This document shows, piece by piece, positions 1-9,188 of a DNA stretch of 64,000 bases; the stretch's first letter is position 1; each line of letters begins with the position of its first letter. The notes beneath the pieces were generated by a model that ran no database searches, had not been told where the DNA came from, and was given only the letters and a program-made list of their open reading frames with translations. The stretch comes from Reichenbachiella versicolor (GTDB lineage Bacteria > Bacteroidota > Bacteroidia > Cytophagales > Cyclobacteriaceae), in contig NZ_QFZQ01000004.1 of assembly GCF_003171675.1 (NCBI RefSeq), positions 62,001 to 126,000 on the forward strand. The letters are read 5' to 3'. Both the position numbers and the translations under genes were made by a program.

Positions 1-1061
1 GGTCCAGAAGAGAGGACGGTAGTCCTAGAAATGATAAAGACAAAGGTTACGCAGGGTCAAACAATCAACAGCCATGGGTTACCAATGAGGTACACAAAAC
101 CATAATGGATCTAAACTCCTTTTCAGAGGAAATCATGGCATACCAACGTCAGCGGAAGCCTATAAGGATTTACTATACAAAGGCTTCAGCAATTAATAAG
201 GCAAAACACATGGATGACCTATTCGAGTTATATGAAGACCTATTTTTTGAAGGTATTCCACTTGGTTTTGCTACACAAGGAATATTGGAAAATGAAAATC
301 AAGCAGATTGGGACGTTATCCTAGTATATAAGACAGAGTACGCTACCCGAGCAGATATTGAAGTATTACAAAAATACATAGACAAGGGTGGGAAGGTAAT
401 TCTAGATGGAGAAAGTCTCAAAAAAGATGAATATGGAAGGTCAAGATCTAATTCAATTATTGGAGCTAGTAATGTAAATGGGAGAGATGCGGTTAAATCT
501 TCTGCATTACAAATAGTTGAAGAAAAAGGCCTCACCCCAAAGGTATTGTTGAAAGAGACAAATAGTATTGGAGTATCAGGTTGTACATGGAAGATTATTG
601 AAAATGGACAAGGGAAGTACGTAGTATCTATAGTTAACTTAGGAAAAACAGAAGCAGAAATCGATTTGACAATAAAAGATGCTATCAACGGAACACAGAT
701 AATCAATATGTTAGACGGCACATCTATACCTAAAACATTTTCCATGAAACCCTATGATGTCAAGTTCTTGGAGGTACAAGATGCTTCGAATACTACTACA
801 GCTGTGGAAACAAAAAAAACTCAAAAGATCAGTATCTCTCCCAATCCAGTGACTGGAGATTGGGTTGAGATCAAGTTACCAGCTATTAGAAAAAAGATAG
901 AGATAGAAATGATAGACCTTTTAGGAAAAGTAGTATTTCGACATGAAGATAAGCTTAAAGAAGTGATTATACTGAACAAGAGTAGGTTTCAAAATGGAAT
1001 GTATGCTATCAGAGTTCGTACTGAAACAGAACAGGAAAGTCACATTATTCGAATTGACTAA
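1..1061 (+). CDS. GH42/GH167-like exo-beta-galactosidase, C-terminal part with T9SS sorting domain (5' truncated by window)
   Basis: The reading frame is open from base 3, with no stop before the TAA at 1061, so the gene begins outside the window. The visible part matches residue for residue the C-terminal half of the next gene (shared GYAGSNNQQP, RKPIRIYYTKAS and CTWK-IEN-G stretches), so the two are tandem paralogues. It covers the end of the (beta/alpha)8 barrel and the following alpha/beta and beta-sandwich domains of a GH42-type enzyme. After about base 820 it adds what the paralogue lacks: a type A T9SS C-terminal domain (ISPNP, DLLGK, NGMYAIRV motifs). The enzyme is therefore probably secreted or surface anchored. 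The likely role is removal of non-reducing beta-galactose from carrageenan oligosaccharides. The family call rests on the complete neighbour. Confidence 0.75.
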   Translation, partial: SRREDGSPRNDKDKGYAGSNNQQPWVTNEVHKTIMDLNSFSEEIMAYQRQRKPIRIYYTKASAINKAKHMDDLFELYEDLFFEGIPLGFATQGILENENQADWDVILVYKTEYATRADIEVLQKYIDKGGKVILDGESLKKDEYGRSRSNSIIGASNVNGRDAVKSSALQIVEEKGLTPKVLLKETNSIGVSGCTWKIIENGQGKYVVSIVNLGKTEAEIDLTIKDAINGTQIINMLDGTSIPKTFSMKPYDVKFLEVQDASNTTTAVETKKTQKISISPNPVTGDWVEIKLPAIRKKIEIEMIDLLGKVVFRHEDKLKEVIILNKSRFQNGMYAIRVRTETEQESHIIRID

Positions 1062-1080
1062 TACAAAGGATAAGAAAAGC

Positions 1081-3342
1081 ATGAAGGGACAAATCTTCGG
1101 TATAATACTAATGTTGGCATTGGTAGTACCAGAGTTATCAGCCAGCAAATTAGAAAGTGAAGCGTACAAAAAAATCGATCAGCTCAATACCCTTATCAAA
1201 AAAGCTGAAAAAGAGAAGATCGATGTATTAAGAGAGAAAATGACAGTCCGTACGGCAGAAGTTTTCTTAGAGTATGCAGAATGGGATGAGCAAAACTTAG
1301 ACATCAATATAAAAGAATTTAAGTCTGTAGCAGAATATAAGAACAAGTCCGAAGAGGTAGCTAAGTTACTTCCTGACTTTGAAAGGCAGGAAGTAATTAA
1401 AATGTTAGATGAGTCCATTGATTTTTTGAACCAATTGATCAAAGGAGAAGTAAGTAGAAAACAAACCCCAAATGTTGATTGGTCCCAGTCATCTCACCAA
1501 GGAGATCAGATCACCTTTGACAATAGACCAGTATTTTTAGCTGACTGGACATGGAAACCTCGTATAGAAAGGCTCACTGAATATCATGGAAATCAAGACG
1601 GCTTTTTTATTTCTCCATCTCAGATTCAGAATGAACATGGTAGCATCAAACCAAAAGTAATTAACGAATTAAAGTCTAAACCCAATGGTTCACTAGGTTT
1701 TATATTTATCAATCATAAAGGAACTCCGAACTGGGCCAAGAAGAAGTACGGAGAAGAATTCGAAATAGCTAAAAATGTACGCTATACCGAGTACGATATA
1801 GATAACCCAGGAGCAAGAGAAATGATGGGTTATTTGCTAGAAGCTACAGTTCCAAAAATGGCTAATAAGAAATTCTCAGAGTTAGGATATATGCTATGCA
1901 ACGAGCCACATTTTTATACCTCTAAAAAAGGAGATAAACTAGATTGGGCAAGTGGACCAGTATCAAGTTATACCAAAGAAAAATTTAGAGATTGGTTATC
2001 AAAAAAGCATAAGTCAATCGACTCTCTCAACACACTCTGGAAAACTTATTTTAGCAGTTTTAATTCAGTAGATATAGAAATTCCAATAGATCAATCATTA
2101 TTAGGTACCCCAATGTGGTACGATTGGACCACTTTCAATATGTATCGTGTATCAGACTGGTATATGTTCATGAAAGAAAAAATTAAAATGCTAGATCCAA
2201 ATGCCAAAGTACACCTCAAGGTAATGCCCAACCTGTGGACAGAAAATAACAGAGGAAGTGGAATAGATATGGAAGCCCTGACCCGTATGAGTGATATCAT
2301 AGGTAATGACTGTGCCGCAGAATACAACCATATGTGGAAAAAGCAAGAATGGATGGAACATTATCAATACGACTGGAGAGAGTTATCTATGTCTCATGAT
2401 TTTTTTAAGTCAGTAAGTCCCAATAAAATAATGTACAACACTGAAGGACATTATCTAAGTACAGTAAGATCAAGAGACTTGTATCAAAACTCACAATATG
2501 TCAGGTCGACCTACTGGTTGGCCTTAACCAGTGGAATGACGGCCACCCAAACTTGGTTTTGGGCAAGGCGAGAAGGCGGGAGCATTCGAAAACAATCAGG
2601 AAATGGATACGCAGGGTCCAATAATCAACAACCTAGAGTAGTCAATGAAGTACATCGAACCTTCATGGATGCCAATGCCTATGCAGAGGAAGTCATGGCT
2701 ATGCAGAGATTACGCAAACCAATTAGAATTTATTATACCAAAGCATCAGCAGTCAATAAAAAAGCACATATGGATGATGTCTTTGAACTATATGAAGCTT
2801 TAAACTTCGAAGGAGTTCCATTAGGGTTTATGACACATGGCATCATAGAAGAACAAAGCCCTAATGCATGGGATGTTGTAGCAATTTATAAAACCCCTTA
2901 CGTTAAAGCTGAAGACATCACAGCAGTACAATCCTATATAGATGCAGGAGGAAAAGTATTTATTGACGAAGAAAGTTTTAAAATGGATCAATACGGCCGT
3001 GCCATTAAAGGTTTACAAGGAGCGACGTTAATCAAAAACTTAGCATCAATGAAGATCGCAATACTAGCTGAAGTAGATAAAAAAGGTAGTATGCCTAGTA
3101 TTTCTTTAACCGAAACACCAGCAGATAACATAAAAGGATGTACATGGAAAACTATTGAGAATCAGGAAGGAAATCACGTAGTCTCAATAGTAAATCTAGG
3201 CAAAACCGAAGCCTCCCTTAAGCTTCAGCTGAAAGGTGCAAATAGCATAACGCTTAAAAACTTATGGGATGGCACTAAGCTCAATTCTGAATTTGTAATA
3301 CAGCCATATGAAACAAAATTTATTGAAGTAAAGCCTCAATAA
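1081..3342 (+). CDS. GH42/GH167-like exo-beta-galactosidase, 753 aa
   Basis: ATG 1081 is chosen because it starts a clean signal peptide (MKGQIFG, hydrophobic core, ELSA/S cleavage); an in-frame ATG at 994 lies inside the upstream gene. A short helical region is followed by a clan GH-A barrel. The NEP motif (YMLCNEPHFY) puts the acid/base at Glu275, and MYNTEGHYL puts the nucleophile at Glu455. The insert LSKKHKSIDSLNTLW is typical of GH42-type barrels. After about residue 540 come an alpha/beta domain like the GH42 trimerisation domain and a terminal beta-sandwich. There is no T9SS tail, so the protein is probably periplasmic. GH42 and the carrageenan-specific GH167 share this fold and I cannot separate them by eye; the context favours carrageenan. 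It starts 19 bases after the upstream paralogue and is probably cotranscribed with it. Confidence 0.75.
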   Translation: MKGQIFGIILMLALVVPELSASKLESEAYKKIDQLNTLIKKAEKEKIDVLREKMTVRTAEVFLEYAEWDEQNLDINIKEFKSVAEYKNKSEEVAKLLPDFERQEVIKMLDESIDFLNQLIKGEVSRKQTPNVDWSQSSHQGDQITFDNRPVFLADWTWKPRIERLTEYHGNQDGFFISPSQIQNEHGSIKPKVINELKSKPNGSLGFIFINHKGTPNWAKKKYGEEFEIAKNVRYTEYDIDNPGAREMMGYLLEATVPKMANKKFSELGYMLCNEPHFYTSKKGDKLDWASGPVSSYTKEKFRDWLSKKHKSIDSLNTLWKTYFSSFNSVDIEIPIDQSLLGTPMWYDWTTFNMYRVSDWYMFMKEKIKMLDPNAKVHLKVMPNLWTENNRGSGIDMEALTRMSDIIGNDCAAEYNHMWKKQEWMEHYQYDWRELSMSHDFFKSVSPNKIMYNTEGHYLSTVRSRDLYQNSQYVRSTYWLALTSGMTATQTWFWARREGGSIRKQSGNGYAGSNNQQPRVVNEVHRTFMDANAYAEEVMAMQRLRKPIRIYYTKASAVNKKAHMDDVFELYEALNFEGVPLGFMTHGIIEEQSPNAWDVVAIYKTPYVKAEDITAVQSYIDAGGKVFIDEESFKMDQYGRAIKGLQGATLIKNLASMKIAILAEVDKKGSMPSISLTETPADNIKGCTWKTIENQEGNHVVSIVNLGKTEASLKLQLKGANSITLKNLWDGTKLNSEFVIQPYETKFIEVKPQ

Positions 3343-3486
3343 GTTTTCTCTAGGTAAGAAAGATTTGTTAAGACCAGCGTCATCTATATCAGATATCTAC
3401 CTAGTATTCAGGTTGACTTTTTGAATAGACTATATGAAGTAGGAAAGGACAGTTCGTATCAAGTTATAAATCATAACAACTCAATC

Positions 3487-5355
3487 ATGACGCTCCCGAA
3501 GCACGTAATTCTAATATTAACATTGATTTCTTGTATTCAATCGAAAGGATCTATCGAGCTATACTTTGATACTAGAATAGCAGACGATGCCACGCCTACA
3601 GTACTTAGAAAGATAATGGCAGGCAGAGACTCAGGTATCTCCAAGATTACATTTGAGAAAGGGATTTACCATTTCTATCCAGACAAAGCGTTAGAGTATT
3701 ATATGCATATCTCAAATCATAATGACGTCAATATTCGTACAGCTTTTCCTATCGAAAAAATAGAGAACATCACCATAGACGGACAGGACTCTAAATTTAT
3801 TTTTCATGGACGAATGGTGCCATTTTTGATTGATCATTGTAAAAATGTGACATTAAAAAATATCACTATAGACTGGGAGCAGTCATTTCATAGTGAAGCA
3901 ATTGTTGTTGCCAATGATTTGCAGAAAAAAACTTTTGATATAAAGATACCTCAAGAATATCCCTATGAGATAAGAAATGGTCAGTTGATTTTCATCAAAG
4001 AATATTACGAACATACCATAGGACAAACAATACTCTATGACCCAGTACGAAAAGCCATATCGTTTAACACAGAATCCTACACCCCATTGACCATTTATGA
4101 TCGAAATATTACTCAAAGAAACGTCAATAATATAAAATATAAATACGAAAGAGACCTGAGAGGTCCCGAAATGAAAGTCATAGGTTCACAAAACCGGCTA
4201 ATCGTAGAAGAATTAGAACCAAGTCTTGTAAGAATAGTAGGACACAAGAAGAAAATGCCAGAAGTAGGCAAAATACTAGTCTGTAAAGGAGAACAAAAAG
4301 ACAATCGACTAGCCCCAGCCATACGAGTCACATTTACAGATCAGCTTCATATTAGTAATATGACAGTACATCACGCAGGAGGTATGGGGTTAATCGCAGA
4401 GAACTCTTCCAACCTGTATCTGGACAAATTCAATGTAGTCCCTTCCCAAGGTAGAATGGTGTCAACAACGGCCGACGCTACACATTTTGTAGGTTGTAGA
4501 GGGAAAGTAGAACTCACCAACTGTACTTTTCATCAGCAACTCGATGACGCCACCAACGTGCACGGAACCTACCAGAAAGTAATAGATGTACTTAATAAGA
4601 ATCAACTAGGAGTCAGAATGGGGCACTATCAGCAGCAAGCGTTTGTGATAGGAAAACAAGGCGATGCTATAGGGCTAGTTAGATTAGAGGAATCCTTTTT
4701 TCCGTATGAAAAGCTAACCCTACAAAGGGTGCAAAAAATTAACTCAAGATATCAAATACTAACCTTTAAAGAAGAAATTCCCAAAAGCATACAATCAGGA
4801 GACCTCATAGAAAACCTAGACGCATATCCAGAAGTATTAATAGAGAATTGTGATATCAGCAGAAATAGAGCAAGAGGGGTGTTGCTCTCATCACCTAAAA
4901 AGACAATAATTCGAAATAACTTCTTTGGATCAGAGATGGAAGCAATTTTAATTCCAGTAGAGAGTAATCACTGGTATGAATCAGGAAGCGCTGTAGATTT
5001 AACAATAGATGGCAACACTTTTCAAGATTGTTTACACAGTGGTCAAAACAGAGGGGTTATTAGACTCGTGACAGATGATCATAACAAAAATATAGCCTTC
5101 AAGAATATCAAAATTATCAATAATACATTCAATCACTTTGACAACTATATATTAGAAATCAATAATACAGATAGCCTACTTGTACAAGGAAATACATTTA
5201 CAGACTCCCAAACCTTTCCCTCTCTATACCCAGAAAATCCAGTTCTACGGATAAGGAACTCTAAGAATATTACTCTCAGAAACAATAAGTATATAGGCAG
5301 CGCACAAAATATTCTAGACACCGATGAACCAAATAAAGCATTAAAATTTCAGTAG
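3487..5355 (+). CDS. GH110 family alpha-1,3-galactosidase, lipoprotein, 622 aa
   Basis: ATG 3487 (MTLPKHV) gives a lipoprotein signal with lipobox LIS-Cys; the frame is open further upstream, but only through a TTG. The body is a right-handed parallel beta-helix with repeated turns such as NITIDGQDSKF, VTLKNITIDW and SLLVQGNTF. The GH110 core is clear: TADATHFVGCRGKVELTNC followed by QQLDDATNVHGTY. Asp330, Asp353 and Asp354 have the spacing I recall for the catalytic aspartates of a characterised marine GH110. GH110 enzymes are exo-acting and release alpha-1,3-linked galactose. In carrageenan breakdown this would take the 4-linked alpha-galactose from chain ends after desulfation. It follows the beta-galactosidase by 144 bases in the same direction. 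Length is normal for the family. Confidence 0.85.
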   Translation: MTLPKHVILILTLISCIQSKGSIELYFDTRIADDATPTVLRKIMAGRDSGISKITFEKGIYHFYPDKALEYYMHISNHNDVNIRTAFPIEKIENITIDGQDSKFIFHGRMVPFLIDHCKNVTLKNITIDWEQSFHSEAIVVANDLQKKTFDIKIPQEYPYEIRNGQLIFIKEYYEHTIGQTILYDPVRKAISFNTESYTPLTIYDRNITQRNVNNIKYKYERDLRGPEMKVIGSQNRLIVEELEPSLVRIVGHKKKMPEVGKILVCKGEQKDNRLAPAIRVTFTDQLHISNMTVHHAGGMGLIAENSSNLYLDKFNVVPSQGRMVSTTADATHFVGCRGKVELTNCTFHQQLDDATNVHGTYQKVIDVLNKNQLGVRMGHYQQQAFVIGKQGDAIGLVRLEESFFPYEKLTLQRVQKINSRYQILTFKEEIPKSIQSGDLIENLDAYPEVLIENCDISRNRARGVLLSSPKKTIIRNNFFGSEMEAILIPVESNHWYESGSAVDLTIDGNTFQDCLHSGQNRGVIRLVTDDHNKNIAFKNIKIINNTFNHFDNYILEINNTDSLLVQGNTFTDSQTFPSLYPENPVLRIRNSKNITLRNNKYIGSAQNILDTDEPNKALKFQ

Positions 5356-5824
5356 TATTATTTATTACCTCTAGGTGAGAAAATTTCCGAGAACACATTT
5401 AAACAACCCTTGGCCAGCCGTCATCTACACTTTTTAGAATTAGAGAGAATTGTTTCAGAGACATAAGGAATTGCCCCTATCAAATTATCCTGTGGTTCGG
5501 TATCCTATGGAAGTAATGCTTAAACCATAAAGTCAATATCCTAAGCCCGAGAAACTAATAAGTATTAGTTTCTTAAGAGTTCGGCCAACAAGACAACTAA
5601 ATGAAAAAGCATTTATCAATATATCAGGAGTATTCAAATTTCATGAAGAGTTCAATAACATGGTAATTGAAGAAATGTGCAATTTTTAACAGTGAAAAGA
5701 CAAGCTACTTCAATGTAATCTTGAACTAGTTCAACCTCTTTTCTTGTTTTAGTTCATTTCTATTGGTTTAAAATCAGGAGACTTTTGTGATGTAACAATT
5801 AAATAAACATTCAAAATTCTGACA
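5356..5824. other. Intergenic region with a perfect 10-bp hairpin
   Basis: No convincing gene lies here. A perfect inverted repeat AGAAACTAAT / ATTAGTTTCT (5550-5559 and 5564-5573, loop AAGT) could end transcription from the GH110 gene, but no T-run follows it. Just after the GH110 stop, the motifs CTCTAGGTnAGAAA and CCAGC(C)GTCATCTA resemble the DNA that follows the stop at 3342. The rest is AT-rich and leads into the peroxiredoxin-like gene; I found no TAnnTTTG promoter box near its ATG. Confidence 0.5.
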
Positions 5825-6490
5825 ATGGAAAACGCATTAGAAAAATCATACAAAGAAGCCCTCAAAGAACTAAGAAACAACCTGTCAACCATGCTTCCTG
5901 CCGAAGCACTAGAAACTTGGAATAACGATGCAAAGGAATTGCAAAGAAAGCACAGTTCAATTTTAAAACTCAAGGTGGGAGACTTAGCCCCAGACTTTGT
6001 ACTACCTAATGCAGTAAACAAACAAGTAAGTCTATCAGAGGTACTAAAATCTCAAAAAGTAGTTTTGACCTTTTACCGAGGAACTTGGTGTCCATACTGT
6101 AATCTGGCATTGAACCTATATCAGTCCATTCTCCCTCAAATTCAAGAAGCAGGAGCAACTATGATAGCCATTTCACCTCAGACTCCTGACGAATCACTTA
6201 ACATCAAACAGAAAAACGAACTGCAATATCATGTCCTCAGCGATACAAGTAACAAAGTCGCAAAACAATTTACAACTGTACATCCAAATCCAGAGAAATC
6301 TCTAGAAAAGATGACCGAGTTAGGATACGACTTTGACAGCTTTTACTCAGAAGAAGGAAGCGAACTTCCTATACCAGCAGTGTTTATAATAGAACAAAAC
6401 GGAGAAGTATCATTCGCTAAATCAGAAGGAGGGGACTATAGATATAGAGTAGAGCCATCCGAATTATTAGAAGCACTAAACAATAAATAG
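5825..6490 (+). CDS. Peroxiredoxin-like AhpC/TSA-family thiol protein, 221 aa
   Basis: The central thioredoxin fold runs from about residue 50 (VGDLAPDFVLPN) and carries the active-site segment FYRGTWCPYC, a CxxC pair at Cys89 and Cys92, where typical peroxiredoxins have PxxxTxxC. This is the peroxiredoxin-like AhpC/TSA subgroup, expected to reduce peroxides or act as a thiol oxidoreductase. A helical N-terminal region of about 45 residues precedes the fold. No signal peptide is seen, so the protein is cytoplasmic. It stands alone between the GH110 gene and a Crp/Fnr gene, with long spacers on both sides, and is probably its own transcription unit. A link to carrageenan metabolism is not evident. 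Confidence 0.85.
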   Translation: MENALEKSYKEALKELRNNLSTMLPAEALETWNNDAKELQRKHSSILKLKVGDLAPDFVLPNAVNKQVSLSEVLKSQKVVLTFYRGTWCPYCNLALNLYQSILPQIQEAGATMIAISPQTPDESLNIKQKNELQYHVLSDTSNKVAKQFTTVHPNPEKSLEKMTELGYDFDSFYSEEGSELPIPAVFIIEQNGEVSFAKSEGGDYRYRVEPSELLEALNNK

Positions 6491-6732
6491 AAGTTAAATT
6501 GATACTACCGTAGCTAATCAGTTATCAATCTGTTTTTGAAATAAGGATAGAAAAATGTACTGGTTAAATCTATTCCAAAGAAGGTTCATGTCGAAAATAT
6601 CGAAGTGAACCTTTATTCTTATATACAAACAAACTAAGTCAATAATCAACAGCATTTTCTTTAAAAATAATATTTCCCTCTTTATGTATTTGAACTTAGT
6701 AATGAGATATTAAATAATTATAAATCAGATAG

Positions 6733-6802
6733 TTTTGAGAAAGAGGCGTAGGACCGCTACGGTGATTGATCAAAACTTAGTGAGACGATTGACTTGAAGT
6801 TG
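6733..6802. repeat. Copy 1 of a ~70-bp intergenic element shared with 10921-10990
   Basis: This stretch lies in the 420-base gap 6491-6910 and aligns with 10921-10990. The right 41 positions match at 37 by hand count, sharing GTGATTGATCAAAAC, GATTGA and TTGAAGTTG. The left part shares TTTGA-AAAGA-GCGTA with about one indel. Both copies point the same way and sit 108-129 bases upstream of a gene start (Crp/Fnr here, candidate carrageenase there). It could be a regulatory site or a small mobile repeat. The rest of the gap is AT-rich without a gene, apart from the promoter at 6869-6900. Confidence 0.7.
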
Positions 6803-6868
6803 TTTAAAATCGGAATAAATATTCTAATGAATAAAGCGGGATTAGCCATCTGAGTAGTATAAAATTCG

Positions 6869-6900
6869 TTGACAAATTCTATTTTAGAATATTAAATTTG
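6869..6900 (+). promoter_or_regulatory. Bacteroidota-type promoter for the Crp/Fnr gene
   Basis: TTG at 6869-6871 (in CGTTGACAAA) and TAAATTTG at 6893-6900 match the Bacteroidota -33 and -7 (TAnnTTTG) boxes, 21 bases apart. The predicted transcription start is about 6904, giving a very short leader before the ATG at 6911. Confidence 0.55.
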
Positions 6901-6910
6901 TTAGCAGTTA

Positions 6911-7507
6911 ATGAGTGAAGAATCCCAAGAAAAACTGTCAAATTTTCTTAGAAAATTTGAGTTGCTGAATCAAGAAGAAATAAAGATCTATATAGAAGCA
7001 TTTGAAGAAGTTAAGATTAAAAAAAGACAGTATATAGTACAGCCAGGATTTACAGCAAAGCATAAACACTATGTCGTAAAAGGCGCCTTTCGGTCGTTTG
7101 TGGTAGGGGATAATGGATCAGACCACACCACGTCATTTGCCATAGAAGATTGGTGGATAAGCGATTACAATAGTTACATATACCAGCAGCCTGCCACCAT
7201 GTTTGTAATAGCACTTGAAGACAGCGTTATACTGAAAATAAGTCGTGAAAAAGAAAAACATCTCTGCGATACAAATCACAAAATTGAATCTGTGATAAGA
7301 AGAATGGCAGAAAGAGGGTTGGCATTTCAACAAAGAAGGATGATTTCTAACCTTACCCAGTCAGCAGAAGAGCGATACGACTTATTCATGGAAAAATATC
7401 CACAGGTAGTTATGAGACTTCCTCAATACGCATTAGCTTCATTTCTAGGGATGAGCACAGAATTTTTATCAAAAATCAGAAATAAAAAATTAAAAAAAAG
7501 AACTTAA
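6911..7507 (+). CDS. Crp/Fnr family transcriptional regulator, 198 aa
   Basis: The N-terminal two thirds is a cyclic-nucleotide-binding-like beta-roll (IKKRQYIVQPGFTAKHKHYVVKGAFRSF, then SFAIEDWWISDYNSY). A dimerisation helix follows (ERGLAFQQRRMISNLTQSAEERY). The C-terminal winged helix is short but recognisable in LPQYALASFLGMSTEFLSKI. This is the common Bacteroidota Crp/Fnr type, whose ligand is usually unknown; no Fe-S cysteine cluster is seen (a single Cys in HLCDTN). It lies between the galactosidases and the sulfatases, and its upstream region shares a 70-bp element with the carrageenase candidate, so it could control the locus. That link is inference. Confidence 0.85.
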   Translation: MSEESQEKLSNFLRKFELLNQEEIKIYIEAFEEVKIKKRQYIVQPGFTAKHKHYVVKGAFRSFVVGDNGSDHTTSFAIEDWWISDYNSYIYQQPATMFVIALEDSVILKISREKEKHLCDTNHKIESVIRRMAERGLAFQQRRMISNLTQSAEERYDLFMEKYPQVVMRLPQYALASFLGMSTEFLSKIRNKKLKKRT

Positions 7508-7648
7508 AACCGGACAACGAATACCACTAAGCAAGAAGTTCTGCCACCCTACAGTAGATAATATATACTTAGGTATCAGAACTAAAGATAGTCAAGATAC
7601 CCAGTATATATTCACTTCCATAAAGCGGGTTGAAAACCTAATTCCTTA

Positions 7649-9046
7649 CTAATCCAATATTAAAGAGCCATTGTTAGCTGGGATAGCCTCAGCCTCCCAT
7701 TTCGCCAAATCCACTTTGAGTCTCTCCGCCAGTTCAGACTCCATATCGATCAGATTATTTTGTTCGCTAATATCATCTGCCACATTAAAAAGTTGATACT
7801 TACCACTATGATACCTAATCAACTTCCAATCCCCCTCAATCACAGCCGACCGCTGATCTTCGTAGCTCCTAAAGAAAAACAACTGTCTACTACTCTTCGG
7901 CTTTTCGCCTCTGATCAATGGTAACAAGCTCTGCCCCTGAATATTATTATCCTCATAAGGGTGACCTGTAGCTATTTCCATCAATGTCGGGAACAAGTCA
8001 ATGCTCTGGATAGGAGTATTGATTTCAGAACCTGCCACAGACACCCCAGGATAATACATCATAAAAGGAACCCTAGCGCCACCTTCACCCAAGGTATTAC
8101 CCCCGATCTTTCCACCACTCAATGGCGCATTAGAAAACTTACCACCCTGATCCGACAAGTAGATAACCACAGTATTATCAGAAATGCCCTTATCTTCAAT
8201 AGCCTCACGAACCCTCCCAATCGACTCATCCATAGCTTCAACCATAGCAGCATAGTGAGCCTCCGCCTTCGGCAATCCTTTATCTATATACTTTTGCAAC
8301 AAATCCTTTCTACCCACAAAAGGACCATGAACCGTGTAGTACCAAAGTGACAACATAAAAGGCCTCTCATCATTATAACCCTCGATGAACTCAATAGCAC
8401 CATCAGTTAAAACGGTAGTCAAGTATTCACCATCTTTTCTATCTTTTAGCTCTGAACCATTGAAAAAAGGATAATAATAGCTTTTAGGATGACCAGCATT
8501 ACCAGTACCATACATAATATCCCATCCTTGATGAATCGGGTGAAAAGGTTCATGACCAAGATGCCATTTACCAACAAAAGCATTGTAATACCCATATTCC
8601 CTCAGCTTTTCAGCATAAGTAACCTCCTCCAGAGGAAGCCAATTAATAGAGGGCATCTGTACAGGATCCTTCTTCCAAAAGCTGTACTTACTATCATTAG
8701 AGCCATCAGTATTTTCATGACCGATATGTCTCACCATCTGCAACCGAGCAGCCTCCTTACCAGTAGCCAAAGAAGCACGACTAGGACTACACGTAGGAGT
8801 AGGAATATAAGCCCTAGTAAAATCAACAGCCTGAGCCTTAAACTCAGCCAAATTAGGAGTCTCGAAATAATCCCTTCTATACTCCAAATCCCCCCATCCT
8901 TGATCATCCACAAAAAGCAAGACGATATTAGGACGAGAATTACCTTTAGTAATAGAGTCGTTTTTCGAAGCACCATTCAAGCGAGAGCAAGATATTACAA
9001 CAGACGAAGCCAAGATAGCTAGTACTATAACTAAGTTTTTTACCAT
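7649..9046 (-). CDS. Family S1 sulfatase, lipoprotein, 465 aa
   Basis: ATG 9046 is preferred over the in-frame GTG at 9052. The N-terminus is a lipoprotein signal (ASSVVIS-Cys20). The sulfatase fold starts with PNIVLLFVDDQGWGD, whose Asp47 and Asp48 are metal ligands. The formylglycine motif is CSPSRASLATG with Cys86, which needs an FGly-generating maturase not in this window. YNAFVGKWHLG is the second S1 signature and VVIYLSDQGGKF the C-terminal metal site. The S1 subfamily cannot be fixed by eye. In this locus it probably removes sulfate from carrageenan oligosaccharides in the periplasm. It is cotranscribed with the next sulfatase upstream, whose stop lies 142 bases before this start. Confidence 0.88.
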   Translation of the reverse strand: MVKNLVIVLAILASSVVISCSRLNGASKNDSITKGNSRPNIVLLFVDDQGWGDLEYRRDYFETPNLAEFKAQAVDFTRAYIPTPTCSPSRASLATGKEAARLQMVRHIGHENTDGSNDSKYSFWKKDPVQMPSINWLPLEEVTYAEKLREYGYYNAFVGKWHLGHEPFHPIHQGWDIMYGTGNAGHPKSYYYPFFNGSELKDRKDGEYLTTVLTDGAIEFIEGYNDERPFMLSLWYYTVHGPFVGRKDLLQKYIDKGLPKAEAHYAAMVEAMDESIGRVREAIEDKGISDNTVVIYLSDQGGKFSNAPLSGGKIGGNTLGEGGARVPFMMYYPGVSVAGSEINTPIQSIDLFPTLMEIATGHPYEDNNIQGQSLLPLIRGEKPKSSRQLFFFRSYEDQRSAVIEGDWKLIRYHSGKYQLFNVADDISEQNNLIDMESELAERLKVDLAKWEAEAIPANNGSLILD

Positions 9047-9188
9047 TATCACTTAAAATAAAATTTACAGCTAAGAACGCCAATCAAGCACCAAGCGATG
9101 TTGCTCTCCGTATTTTAAGTGAGACTGCCCGTCATTTTAACAAATAGAGACAATAAATGAATCAGAAAAACAATACCATACTTCAATT

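Noticed and set aside
8489-9022. 177-aa frame opposite the first sulfatase
   Set aside because: It lies entirely antisense to a well-supported sulfatase and its Ser/Arg-rich product has no domain.
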